A stretch of 64,000 nt of DNA from Rikenellaceae bacterium (lineage in GTDB: Bacteria; Bacteroidota; Bacteroidia; Bacteroidales; Rikenellaceae), in assembly GCA_017463585.1 (NCBI GenBank), contig JAFTOX010000001.1:1-64000 (forward strand). The letters run 5' to 3'. The notes beneath the pieces are model-generated. The model worked only from the letters and a program-made list of their open reading frames with translations, had not been told where the DNA came from and ran no database searches. Position numbers and translations under genes: made by a program. How positions within the stretch are numbered: position 1 is the first letter of the stretch; each line of letters opens with the position of its first letter. Shown piece after piece: positions 1-7,588 of this stretch.

Positions 1-231
1 GATTCGCTAAAGAGATTAGAGGTTATAGAGGTGTTGAATACATGCAAGGTGGGTACAATATATAAGGTAAACTACAAGGTGTTTAATAATATCATTGTCG
101 ATTTGAATAACGAGTTCAATCCCATAGAGCGGTTGAGAATTGCAGACAGATTTAGAGGCGAGGGATATGAGCTGCATAGCAAAACAATTGAGCGATACAC
201 AGGGTCTGAGTTTGGCAATAAAAGAATGTAA
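1..231 (+). CDS. Hypothetical protein, C-terminal part (5' end outside window)
   Basis: The frame is open from the first base of the window to a TAA at 229-231, so only the last 76 residues are visible. The tail (around IADRFRGEGYELHSKTIERY) looks like a short helix-turn-helix style segment, but this is weak. It lies 26 bases upstream of the helicase-primase gene on the same strand and probably belongs to the same phage-like or integrative replication module. A GTG at 31 could start a 66-residue protein instead, but no convincing ribosome binding site precedes it. Function unknown. Confidence 0.5.
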   Translation, partial: DSLKRLEVIEVLNTCKVGTIYKVNYKVFNNIIVDLNNEFNPIERLRIADRFRGEGYELHSKTIERYTGSEFGNKRM

Positions 232-257
232 AACATTAATTTTCAAAAGATTATAAT

Positions 258-2090
258 ATGAAAAAGAAAAATTACAACATGGGCAATATGCCCTCACTCC
301 TTCCTAAGGAGTATCTGATGCAGAGCATCACGGACATTTTTAACAACGGACTCCCTCAGGATCTTTACACCACTGTGAACAACTTAGATGAGCTGTTCCG
401 CCTTGATAGGGGTAGGGTGATAACCATTACAGGCGTTCCTAACTATGGTAAATCGGAGTTTGTGGACTTCCTTACTACGACTTACAACAAGCTATACGGA
501 ATGAAAACGCTTTATTTCTCCCCTGAGAATCAACCACTTTCATTCCATATGGCGAAGCTGGTTAGTAAATACACCAACAAGAAATTGAAAGATGTGAGTG
601 AGATAGAGGTAAATAATACGGCATCGTATATTTGCGACAACCACTACTTCTGTAATTATCAAATAGTTAGCAAGTTGTCGCAGATTATGGATGTAGCAGA
701 GACTGCTATCAAGGAGAAAGGTGTAAGTATTATTGTCCTGGATGCTTACAACAAGATTGAGGCTGAAAAACCCAAGGAATTAACTGAGACAGAGTTTGTT
801 AGCAAGGTTATGGATATACTCTGCCATTTTGCAATCCAATTCAATGTTATGGTTATCCTCGTTGCTCACCCTCGTAAAATGGATTATAATCACTCTTCGC
901 AGTCTTACTATTGTCCTAAAGCCTATGACATCAATGGCAGTGCTAACTTTTACAATAAGTCTGATTTCGTACTTACCGTACATAGAGACTTTGACCGTGA
1001 TGAGACCATCATCAAGTGTGATAAGGTCAAGTTTAAGAACTACGGTAAGATAGGTGAGTGCAGATTGAAGTATGATGTTGATTCGGGTAATTACTATAAC
1101 GCTAATAAAAACAATGGTCGCTATTATGTTGAGGACGATGAGGAGATAGCATACAAACCCATTGAGTTTACCATCCCAACAGCAGTTATAAATGACCCAC
1201 TCAATGTTGAGGTATCTTTATATAAGGGAGTTAGCGATAATATTGGAACGACTGTGAATCTTAAAGACTTCCTGTTTACGGACCAGTACAAAGCCATTGC
1301 TGAGGAGATTCGTAGCGGTAGTACAGCTGAGGAGAGGCACGAAATCAAGAATAGGTATCGCGCTACCTTACCTTGTGCGACGGTCTGTGGACGCTTCACT
1401 GAACGGAAACGCGATATGATTGCCGATTATTCGGGGCTGATGGCTATAGACATTGATTACAAGGGGAATGAGAATATCATCTCGGAGGTTCCTAACATCC
1501 TGAGCCAGTTAGACTTCATTACCTATGCGGGTAAGTCAATCTCGGGAGACGGGTACTTCGCAATCTGCAAAGTGGACAATCCTAAATGCCTGAAACAGCA
1601 CTTTTTAGCATTGGAGCAGGACTTTAAGGAGCTCGGCATTACCATTGACAAGTCGTGCAAGGACACCACCCGCCTTCGCTTTGCATCTTACAACGCAGAG
1701 CCCTACTACAACCCCAACGCGCTCACATATTATAAGGTTGCTGAGGAGCCAAAGAGAGTTTCGGCTACGGTAAACCCGCCCGAGGTCAAGTTTTACTCAA
1801 GCTCTTCAGATTCGGCCAAGAGAGTTGAGGATAACATCAAGTATTTGATAAATAACAACTTAAGTCTTCCAGATGATTACGACTCGTGGTTTAAGATAGG
1901 TATGTCGCTTTGTAGCGAGTTCGGCGAGGCTGGCAGACAGTATTTCCACTCCATTTCTTCTCTTTCGCCCAAATACGAGAGACAAGAGTGTGATAATCAG
2001 TATGATAAGATTATTAATGCTTATGGTAGCGGGAATGATATAGGTCTTGGCACACTGATGTATATGTTCAAGGAGGCAAAACGAGTATAA
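258..2090 (+). CDS. Helicase-primase fusion (RecA-like helicase + BT4734/VirE-N-like primase + PriCT-2)
   Basis: A 610-residue replication protein of mobile-element type. The N-terminal half is a RecA-fold NTPase of the Twinkle/DnaB/gp4 sort: Walker A GVPNYGKS at about 59-66, Walker B IIVLDAY ending near D162, and an AHPRK motif near 205. The second half resembles the BT4734-like/VirE N-terminal domain, an archaeo-eukaryotic-primase relative, with an acidic MAIDIDY motif near 395-400 and an SGDGYF segment. It ends in a PriCT-2-like region (about 540-605, DSWFKIGMSL). The helicase domain precedes the primase domain, the reverse of the T7 gp4 order. An ERF annealing gene two genes downstream supports a replication/recombination module. 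Domain calls are by motif reading; helicase and primase activities are inferred. Confidence 0.8.
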   Translation: MKKKNYNMGNMPSLLPKEYLMQSITDIFNNGLPQDLYTTVNNLDELFRLDRGRVITITGVPNYGKSEFVDFLTTTYNKLYGMKTLYFSPENQPLSFHMAKLVSKYTNKKLKDVSEIEVNNTASYICDNHYFCNYQIVSKLSQIMDVAETAIKEKGVSIIVLDAYNKIEAEKPKELTETEFVSKVMDILCHFAIQFNVMVILVAHPRKMDYNHSSQSYYCPKAYDINGSANFYNKSDFVLTVHRDFDRDETIIKCDKVKFKNYGKIGECRLKYDVDSGNYYNANKNNGRYYVEDDEEIAYKPIEFTIPTAVINDPLNVEVSLYKGVSDNIGTTVNLKDFLFTDQYKAIAEEIRSGSTAEERHEIKNRYRATLPCATVCGRFTERKRDMIADYSGLMAIDIDYKGNENIISEVPNILSQLDFITYAGKSISGDGYFAICKVDNPKCLKQHFLALEQDFKELGITIDKSCKDTTRLRFASYNAEPYYNPNALTYYKVAEEPKRVSATVNPPEVKFYSSSSDSAKRVEDNIKYLINNNLSLPDDYDSWFKIGMSLCSEFGEAGRQYFHSISSLSPKYERQECDNQYDKIINAYGSGNDIGLGTLMYMFKEAKRV

Positions 2091-2111
2091 TTTTATTCAA
2101 ATCATTTGAAA

Positions 2112-2540
2112 ATGAAAGGTTTAAGAAAAACAGAGGGTATGAACCCCTCGGGAGTTGAAATGATACACACTCCCATTTCAATTAGCGGTATTAGAACGGA
2201 CTATGATGTTTCTGATTACGACACATCGTCCCTTTTAGCTCTATCAACACTTACTGATGTTGCTAAAGAGGTGGTAGAAAGTCGGGTGATAACAATAAAC
2301 CACTTAAGGAGACTTGAGAAAGTTTCATCCGATAGACAGGACTACTTAGAGTATGACATCGATTACCTGATTTATCTTATCAAAGAGTTCTTTGAGTATG
2401 CCGACCCATTAAACAATTGGAGAATGGGGTCAATAGCAAACGATGCAGATTTACATGACATATTCTCAGATAAGGCGATACGCCTTTATAAATCCATTAT
2501 TAACACTTGTAATAACATTCTAATTAACAGATATTTATGA
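2112..2540 (+). CDS. Hypothetical protein of the replication module
   Basis: A 142-residue protein I do not recognise. The ATG at 2112 is preferred; a TTG two codons upstream (2106) is possible. The C-terminal half is acidic and helical (YDIDYLIYLIKEFFEYADPL). It sits 21 bases after the helicase-primase gene, and its stop overlaps the start of the ERF gene (ATG at 2537), so the three genes are probably co-transcribed and the last two translationally coupled. Position suggests an accessory role in element replication or recombination, but nothing in the sequence states one. Confidence 0.6.
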   Translation: MKGLRKTEGMNPSGVEMIHTPISISGIRTDYDVSDYDTSSLLALSTLTDVAKEVVESRVITINHLRRLEKVSSDRQDYLEYDIDYLIYLIKEFFEYADPLNNWRMGSIANDADLHDIFSDKAIRLYKSIINTCNNILINRYL

Positions 2541-3175
2541 TGAAAGAATTATTCGAGATTCAGCAGAAGCTGAAGAGCAACAAGGATAAGTTCAACGATT
2601 TTGCAAAGTACCCATACAGAACGCTTGAGGACATCTTATTCGACCTGAAACCATTGCTAAGGGAGTCTGGTTGCACGATTACCTTCAATGATGAAATCGT
2701 CAATGTAGGAGCTTATAACTACATTAAGAGTACTGCAATCTTAACAAACAGTGAGGGTAAGGCATGGCAATCCGTTGGTTGGGCACGAGAGGATAATGAC
2801 AGAGCAGGAATGAGTGCAGGGCAATTAACAGGGTGTGGCTCGTCATATTCACGAAAGTATGCTTTGTGTGGTCTGTGTGCCATCTGTGAGGAGAAAGATT
2901 TGGATGCTATGGATAACAGAGTTAAACAGAAGTCCCCACCTTCAGCAGCGGCAAACATGCCGACAGATAAGGCATTGCAACCGTTCTGTGCTGCGATGAA
3001 GCTGGTTGAGGGTGTTGATACAGACGAGTTGCTGCGGTTCTACAACTTCTACAATAGTCCATCTAAGACTCATCCCGATAAGACCATTGAGCAATCATTC
3101 GATAACTTCAATGCGCCTCACTTGTGGGAAAAGTGGATTGACAAGCGAAAGGAGAAAGTTAATAAGGCCGCTTAA
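2537..3175 (+). CDS. ERF-family single-strand annealing recombinase
   Basis: A 212-residue protein with the ERF family pattern: an N-terminal FAKYPYRTLEDILFDLKPLL stretch, a central beta-rich part, then GCGSSYSRKYALCGLCAI, the family's G-S-S-Y-x-R-K-Y-A-L signature, followed by the acidic EEKDLDAMDN. ERF proteins anneal complementary single strands and serve phages and mobile elements in recombination-dependent replication. The start overlaps the stop of the preceding gene (ATGATG; the first ATG is taken). A factor-independent terminator follows directly, so this is the last gene of the module. The C-terminal 60 residues (about 150-212) are outside the conserved domain and may mediate partner binding. 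Confidence 0.85.
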   Translation: MMKELFEIQQKLKSNKDKFNDFAKYPYRTLEDILFDLKPLLRESGCTITFNDEIVNVGAYNYIKSTAILTNSEGKAWQSVGWAREDNDRAGMSAGQLTGCGSSYSRKYALCGLCAICEEKDLDAMDNRVKQKSPPSAAANMPTDKALQPFCAAMKLVEGVDTDELLRFYNFYNSPSKTHPDKTIEQSFDNFNAPHLWEKWIDKRKEKVNKAA

Positions 3176-3184
3176 GAACTAAAT

Positions 3185-3217
3185 GTGAGGGTGTTGTATG
3201 GCACTCTCACTTTTTTT
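3185..3217 (+). terminator. Factor-independent terminator after ERF gene
   Basis: A 10-bp stem with two G-T pairs (3185-3194 with 3201-3210), a 6-base loop, and a run of seven T. It ends the replication module transcript. Confidence 0.8.
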
Positions 3218-3220
3218 GTT

Positions 3221-3371
3221 TATATTTGCGACAAGAATGAATAGTGCAGAAAGCACGCTTTGCTCTAAATGTCTGTAAAATGCAGGTTGCAATATATTGG
3301 GTGGGAGTGAGTTTCGAGTCTCGTTTTCCGCTCTGAAAAACAAGCAGTTACAAATGTAGCTGCTTGTTTTT
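3221..3371 (+). ncRNA. Putative small RNA or attachment-site region (promoter to terminator, no ORF)
   Basis: The 308-base gap between the ERF gene and the next CDS is not empty. A TATATTTG -7-like element lies at 3221-3228. About 110 bases without an ORF follow, then a strong hairpin with T-run at 3338-3371 (stem AAACAAGCAG... / ...CTGCTTGTTT). The segment 3301-3334 reads like a decayed tRNA 3' half: a GTGAG / CTCGT T-stem around a TTCGAGT loop carrying one extra T, then TTTCCGC as the acceptor strand. tRNA 3' ends are common integration targets. After the hairpin, TTTTGTCCCCC occurs twice near 3410-3433, like integrase arm-type sites. It could be a small RNA, an att site, or both. Confidence 0.4.
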
Positions 3372-3483
3372 GTCTATAATCAACCCTATTTGGGGCATAT
3401 TTCACGTCGTTTTGTCCCCCATTTTGTCCCCCAAAATAGAACTATCATATAAGGAATATTTTGCTGCATAATCCTAATTCTCA

Positions 3484-4683
3484 ATGCAGTACAAGATTAT
3501 TTGCAGAACTGACAATCTCAACAAAAATGACGAAGCGCCCCTCTGTTTGCAATTTTACCACGATGGGCGCAGGAAGAAAATCGTAGTTTCACTGACAGCC
3601 TTTGACATTTTGAGGAAATACTTTTGTCGCAAAATAGGCAAACGTATGATTATGAAAAACGAGCAACACCTTCGCTTGCGGGAGCAAGTGCAGAAAATCG
3701 AGCAGAAGATTCTTGCCATTACGGGCGATAACGTGGAGTATAACATGGAGTGGACTCGTTCGCAGCGCAAATGTGAGCAGGTGGAACGCTTGATTTGGAA
3801 GCGCAAACATCTGCTCGATAAGATGTTTGTCGCTACGCCCGAAGAGGTGGTACGTATGGAGCAGGTGAATAACCGCTTGTACGATCTTACACAGAAGATG
3901 TATGCTCGTACAGAGGCTATCTTTCGCAAAGTGATGACTGCTACCTATGACCCCGAATCGGATGACGATGTGGAGGTTGAGGGAACTCTCAAATTCTTGG
4001 CGAATGGACATAGTTCTCTATTGCCAATGGCGAATGACGACTATTACGGCTCGAATTTTTACGAGATGTTTTTCATTATTAACTGGCTCTACACCTGCGA
4101 TGTGTTGGATTTAGAGGAGATTGAGCAGTGTCGTTGTTATCTTTCGGAATATCGACCCGAGATGAGTAGCAAGGAGTTGGGATTGACGGACGACCTCAAC
4201 GATGGCACAACTTGGTATGAGTCCGTGCAGCCCGCTGCCGACAAATTGAGTCATATTTGCATCTGCCACGCCATTCACGATTTGAGTTGCCACAAGCCCT
4301 ATTCCATTCCCGACATTCTGCGAATGAATGATTTTTGGGTTGAGGTTACGGTCAAGCACCAACATATTGTAGAGCAGGACGGCAGTCGCCTCCATTGGTG
4401 GGAGCGTTGCTCGTTTGAGGAGTTTCGGGATAAGTTTGTGCATGAGGCTGAGCATAATCGTGCGCCACAGATTCGACTTGGGCAGGAGATTTACAACCGT
4501 ACTCAACTATATTTCAAGGACTATTTCGATAGCCTTACCGAGGATATGCCGAATGTAGAGAAGTACAAAAGCCCTTTCTCGGACAAAGTATGTCTTTTTT
4601 GGCGCCCGCAAAAGGATTGTTTCTATATAGACGAAAACATAGACGACTATTTACGAGAGGTATATGAGTTTGTGAGGGAATAA
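3484..4683 (+). CDS. Chimeric protein: integrase arm-type N-terminus fused to an unknown domain
   Basis: A 399-residue protein. Residues 1 to about 60 (YKIICRTDNLNKNDEAPL, then FYHDGRRKKIVVSL) match the arm-type DNA-binding domain that begins Bacteroidota tyrosine integrases. After about residue 75 the integrase pattern stops: no core-binding domain and no R-H-x-x-R...Y catalytic set are visible. The rest is charged and helical, with a possible coiled coil at 55-150, then an aromatic-rich region (YGSNFYEMFFIINWLYT; RLHWWERCSFEEF). It begins 110 bases after the attachment-like region and the paired TTTTGTCCCCC motifs, which is where an integrase gene would be expected. The likely origin is recombination that left an integrase start fused to a resident gene. 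Whether the N-terminus still binds DNA is unknown. Confidence 0.6.
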   Translation: MQYKIICRTDNLNKNDEAPLCLQFYHDGRRKKIVVSLTAFDILRKYFCRKIGKRMIMKNEQHLRLREQVQKIEQKILAITGDNVEYNMEWTRSQRKCEQVERLIWKRKHLLDKMFVATPEEVVRMEQVNNRLYDLTQKMYARTEAIFRKVMTATYDPESDDDVEVEGTLKFLANGHSSLLPMANDDYYGSNFYEMFFIINWLYTCDVLDLEEIEQCRCYLSEYRPEMSSKELGLTDDLNDGTTWYESVQPAADKLSHICICHAIHDLSCHKPYSIPDILRMNDFWVEVTVKHQHIVEQDGSRLHWWERCSFEEFRDKFVHEAEHNRAPQIRLGQEIYNRTQLYFKDYFDSLTEDMPNVEKYKSPFSDKVCLFWRPQKDCFYIDENIDDYLREVYEFVRE

Positions 4684-4700
4684 ATTTCGCACTGACATGA

Positions 4701-4730
4701 TTTGGCATTTTGAGGGTGTAGTTTTGCACC
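4701..4730 (+). promoter_or_regulatory. Promoter of the DnaA-like ATPase gene
   Basis: TTTG at 4701-4704, 14 bases, then TAGTTTTG at 4719-4726, 23 bases before the ATG at 4749. The -7 element is enclosed in a GGGTG/CACCC palindrome (4714-4718 with 4727-4731), which could be an operator or an mRNA 5' hairpin. Confidence 0.5.
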
Positions 4731-4748
4731 CGAAACCATTAGAATTAA

Positions 4749-5486
4749 ATGCCTATGACAGAACAGGAGTATATGAGCGAAGACCGCAAGTATGGAATTG
4801 TGGCGGTTGTAAAAAACAACAAAGTGCTCTACTACGAGAATAGAGGCACATCGGAGATGCGTTTAACCTGCCCGATATGCGAGTGCGAAGAGGTCTATTG
4901 TGTGGAATATAGCCACTTTCGATTTGATACCTTCAACGACATCTCTGAGGGTGGAGAGGTCTTACAGCAAGCCAAACGCATAGCCGAATACCCACTCGAC
5001 AAAGAGTCTGATTTCACCCTCTTCTACGGTGCGAAAGGAAGCGGCAAAACCCACCTTTTGCACGCTATATGGAGCGAGATGCGCCGACTGCACCCCAAGT
5101 GGCGTGTGCAGTGCATCACGGCAGAGTCGTTTGTTGGCGAGTTTGAAGCGGCGGCCTATATCGAGGAGTTAGACGCGTTCCACAAGCGCTACAACGCTTA
5201 CGATGCGTTGTTGATTGACGATGTCGACAAACTTGTTGGCAAGGAGGCTGCACAAACGGCACTCTTTCGAATGATAGACTTCAAGTTTATTGCAGAGAAA
5301 CCGCTTGTCTTTACCGCATCGACTGACACACCCGCATTTTGCCCTCGCCTGCAAATGCGTATGAGTGTCGCTCGCAAATACGAACTGCCACTTGTGGAGG
5401 TGAAAGGCTCTACGCCTGCGAAAGATGGCATCTGCCATTGCCCTGCGTGTGGCCATAGTTACCCGCTATTCACCAATACCAAATAA
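4749..5486 (+). CDS. DnaA/DnaC-like AAA+ ATPase with Cys-rich ends
   Basis: A 245-residue AAA+ protein. Walker A GAKGSGKT at 94-101 followed by HLLHAIWSEM, as in DnaA and helicase loaders; Walker B LLIDDVDKL at about 154-162; sensor-like FTASTDTP at 188-195; and an arginine-containing LQMRM segment. There is no DnaA domain IV helix-turn-helix, so it should not bind DnaA boxes. Two Cys clusters flank the ATPase: CPICECEEVYC (41-51) and CHCPACGH (229-236), possible zinc-binding modules. A helicase-loader or IstB/DnaC-like ring ATPase role is plausible. No transposase or replicative helicase gene is directly adjacent. A 41-residue Cys-rich gene follows 27 bases downstream. Confidence 0.65.
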   Translation: MPMTEQEYMSEDRKYGIVAVVKNNKVLYYENRGTSEMRLTCPICECEEVYCVEYSHFRFDTFNDISEGGEVLQQAKRIAEYPLDKESDFTLFYGAKGSGKTHLLHAIWSEMRRLHPKWRVQCITAESFVGEFEAAAYIEELDAFHKRYNAYDALLIDDVDKLVGKEAAQTALFRMIDFKFIAEKPLVFTASTDTPAFCPRLQMRMSVARKYELPLVEVKGSTPAKDGICHCPACGHSYPLFTNTK

Positions 5487-5513
5487 GTATGTAAAATCTT
5501 AAACAAAAACATT

Positions 5514-5639
5514 ATGAAAATTGTATGTCCGGAGTGCTTCTGTGAAGACGCCTATTTCAACGGAAGTTGCTACGAATGTCCCGATTGTGGGCACTGTTGG
5601 TCGGCAGATGATGCCGATTCCGACGAGGATTACCGATAG
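5514..5639 (+). CDS. Cys-rich mini-protein (41 aa, zinc-ribbon-like)
   Basis: A short ORF (ATG 5514, TAG 5637-5639) encoding 41 residues with six cysteines: KIVCPECFC near the N-terminus and YECPDCGHCW at 20-29, followed by an acidic tail (ADDADSDEDYR). The paired C-x2-C knuckles resemble a zinc ribbon such as the N-terminal part of PhnA-like proteins. It lies 27 bases after the DnaA-like gene, which has similar Cys knuckles, and before a terminator, so the two are probably one operon. Coding status is supported by the intact Cys pairs and the start and stop placement, not by homology. Confidence 0.65.
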   Translation: MKIVCPECFCEDAYFNGSCYECPDCGHCWSADDADSDEDYR

Positions 5640-5704
5640 GCGGTAGTCGATTATATGTTAATCTAAAACTCGGTTCGTGTTATAACGCACCCGTTGAAAA
5701 GGCT

Positions 5705-5741
5705 GGGGTGGAAGGCAAAGTCCTCCACCCCGATTTTTTTA
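5705..5741 (+). terminator. Terminator after the DnaA-like/zinc-ribbon operon
   Basis: Stem GGGGTGGA (5705-5712) with TCCACCCC (5724-5731), then a T-run at 5734-5740. Confidence 0.85.
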
Positions 5742-5800
5742 TTTTTAACAACGCATTTTGAGAAATAATTTGTAAGTTTGTGAAGTAATTTGTATGCTTT

Positions 5801-6067
5801 ATGAGTCAAAAGAACAATGTAAAAACTGCCGGTTTAATAGCAGTTGGAGTAACTATTGCAACAGCTATGACTTCACTTATTTATTCACTCGGAAAACGGA
5901 TGGGATTTAAAAAAGCTGATAAATCATATGTAGAGCTTCGTAATGTTTGTATTCATTTATTGTATAAATCTGAGAGAAAGAGGGCTATGTTGCAAAATGA
6001 AATCGCTCGTTTAAAAATGGAAAATAATGCATTGAAGTTAAAACTACAAAACTATGAGAGTAAATAA
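5801..6067 (+). CDS. Small membrane protein with C-terminal coiled coil
   Basis: An 88-residue protein: a hydrophobic helix at about 10-30 (AGLIAVGVTIATAMTSLIYS), a basic stretch, then a long charged helix with heptad pattern at 45-87 (RAMLQNEIARLKMENNALKL), likely a coiled coil. It is probably anchored in the inner membrane with the coiled coil in the cytoplasm. Its 3' end overlaps the next gene by 14 bases, so the two products are probably made together and may interact. A TAAGTTTG element lies at 5773-5780. Family unknown. The AT-rich composition differs from the core genes further right. Confidence 0.65.
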   Translation: MSQKNNVKTAGLIAVGVTIATAMTSLIYSLGKRMGFKKADKSYVELRNVCIHLLYKSERKRAMLQNEIARLKMENNALKLKLQNYESK

Positions 6068-7331
6068 ATATAAGGATATAGTTTTAATATTAGAAAACTT
6101 TAATGCTCGATTAGAGTCTTCTTGTTCTTTGAATGAACTCTCGTATGATAGTTGGATTGAAAAGTCATTAAATTCAAATTATAAGGGGAGCTATAAATCA
6201 ATTTTGGACAAAGAAAATCAGAGTAAAACTTCTAATGATTATAAATACTTTTCCGGAACTTTTGAAGAGAAAATAAAATTAACTAAGACTGATAAAGAGT
6301 TGCTAGCATTATGTGCTACATTGCAATTTGCTCGTGCAATTATCATAGGCCTAATTAGCCCGCAACCATCGGGAGAGAAGGTTATTTCGCGCGAAAAGAA
6401 TAACTATGATAAAGGAGCTCATAAGGAGGAATTGAGCACAACCAAGAAAAGCAAACTAAATGCAGGATACAGCAGTGTAAAAAATAGTAAAAAAGTAGGT
6501 GATTTTCGAACTGCAGACCAGATTTATATAGGCTGCGTTCCTTATGATTGTGAGTTTCCAAATTCGGAAGGTGATTTGCATAGAACAAACACATTAGGAC
6601 ACGACCCTATTATGGGTTGGATTTTTGGTGTTGCGAATATTTTAACGGATACTATTACCACATCAGAAGGTATAACATATAGAACTATTCTACGGAGCAA
6701 TGCTGAATCGAAATTTATATGTCAATCCGAACAGACTGTAAGTTTTTTTACTTTATTCAAGGAAGCTATTATAGCCATTATACAGGACCCAAGGCGTTTG
6801 TGTGCTGCTTTATTTAAGCAAAGAGAACATCTCGCTAGTGATTATAAAACGCCCAATGGATTGCCTATCCCGATATTGCAAACAATACTCAAAAAAACAA
6901 AGGTCTCTACTGATAAAGGTCGAAAGAGTTTTGAGGAACTATATAAATTAGGCTATGACTATCTTGAGTTTCAATCAGATTTTAATAAGTATCTAAACAA
7001 TCAAACTTTTTCTGGAATTATTTCAACTTTTACAAATATTGTAATCGCCACTTTACATTGGTTATTATCAGATGCAATAGGAGATACCAAATACTATTTT
7101 GCAAGGACTCTGAAAATTCTCGATTATTCCAATCTAATAGCATCATCGCTAAATGTTCCCATTGCAATCTACAATCCAAAGATGATGGATTTATCTGGAC
7201 TTGTAAATACTGCAATCATGGACCTTTTCACGGCAAACTATATTGGGAAATTAAAAAGCGACTTTATTGCCAATGAACTACTTAATGACATGAAAGATGT
7301 TGCTAAAAACATGAATGAAAATTTCAAATAA
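6054..7331 (+). CDS. Unknown 425-aa protein with LHRTNTLGHDPIMGWIFG motif
   Basis: A 425-residue protein encoded in markedly AT-rich DNA, overlapping the upstream membrane/coiled-coil gene by 14 bases. There is no signal peptide. The most distinctive segment is at 175-201: an L-H-R-T-N-T stretch, then GHDPIMGWIFGVANILTDTI, with His, Arg and Asp that could be functional and a hydrophobic helix. Further hydrophobic stretches lie at about 90-100 and 335-355, so membrane association is possible. I recall similar G-H-D-P segments in uncharacterised proteins from gut bacteria but cannot name a family. The gene is flanked by terminators (5705-5741 and 7339-7378), so this pair is an autonomous two-gene cassette inside the island. 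Toxin, defence or other cargo roles are guesses. Confidence 0.6.
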   Translation: MRVNKYKDIVLILENFNARLESSCSLNELSYDSWIEKSLNSNYKGSYKSILDKENQSKTSNDYKYFSGTFEEKIKLTKTDKELLALCATLQFARAIIIGLISPQPSGEKVISREKNNYDKGAHKEELSTTKKSKLNAGYSSVKNSKKVGDFRTADQIYIGCVPYDCEFPNSEGDLHRTNTLGHDPIMGWIFGVANILTDTITTSEGITYRTILRSNAESKFICQSEQTVSFFTLFKEAIIAIIQDPRRLCAALFKQREHLASDYKTPNGLPIPILQTILKKTKVSTDKGRKSFEELYKLGYDYLEFQSDFNKYLNNQTFSGIISTFTNIVIATLHWLLSDAIGDTKYYFARTLKILDYSNLIASSLNVPIAIYNPKMMDLSGLVNTAIMDLFTANYIGKLKSDFIANELLNDMKDVAKNMNENFK

Positions 7332-7338
7332 TATCATT

Positions 7339-7378
7339 CTCGCCCCTGTCAAGATTTGGCAGGGGCGAGCTGTTTCTT
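7339..7378 (+). terminator. Terminator after the two-gene cassette
   Basis: A perfect 10-bp stem CTCGCCCCTG (7339-7348) with CAGGGGCGAG (7360-7369), followed by a T-rich tail. Confidence 0.85.
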
Positions 7379-7406
7379 TGTGGCGAAATTTAATACTTCG
7401 ATTGCT

Positions 7407-7523
7407 ATGAAACAGAGAAAAAACCGCACATTTGTGTTTGTTATTATTACATTGCTAATCCTCTTTGCTCTCCTTGCCTTCGTCTCGGGTGATGCAGGGC
7501 GGTGGCTATTTCCATTCATTTAA
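7407..7523 (+). CDS. Small single-pass membrane peptide (38 aa)
   Basis: A short ORF (ATG 7407, TAA 7521-7523): a basic N-terminus MKQRKNRT, a hydrophobic span FVFVIITLLILFALLAF, then a short polar tail. This is a positive-inside single-TM topology. It stands alone between a terminator and the promoter of the next gene. Coding is plausible but unproven; small TM peptides can be type I toxins or membrane-protein partners, and nothing here decides between these. Confidence 0.45.
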   Translation: MKQRKNRTFVFVIITLLILFALLAFVSGDAGRWLFPFI

Positions 7524-7539
7524 TTTCTCTCTGTCGTAC

Positions 7540-7565
7540 TTTGTCAGTCTTCCACCATACCTTTG
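7540..7565 (+). promoter_or_regulatory. Promoter of the 80-aa membrane protein gene
   Basis: TTTG at 7540-7543, 14 bases, TACCTTTG at 7558-7565, 23 bases before the ATG at 7589. The same 14-base spacing recurs upstream of the genes at 4749, 12237, 13235 and 15943. Confidence 0.55.
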
Positions 7566-7588
7566 CACTAAATTAAATAGCAAAGATT

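Noticed and set aside
3301..3336. Intact tRNA gene
   Set aside because: Only a T-arm and acceptor-like 3' half is visible, with an extra base in the loop. No D-arm or anticodon arm pairs upstream.
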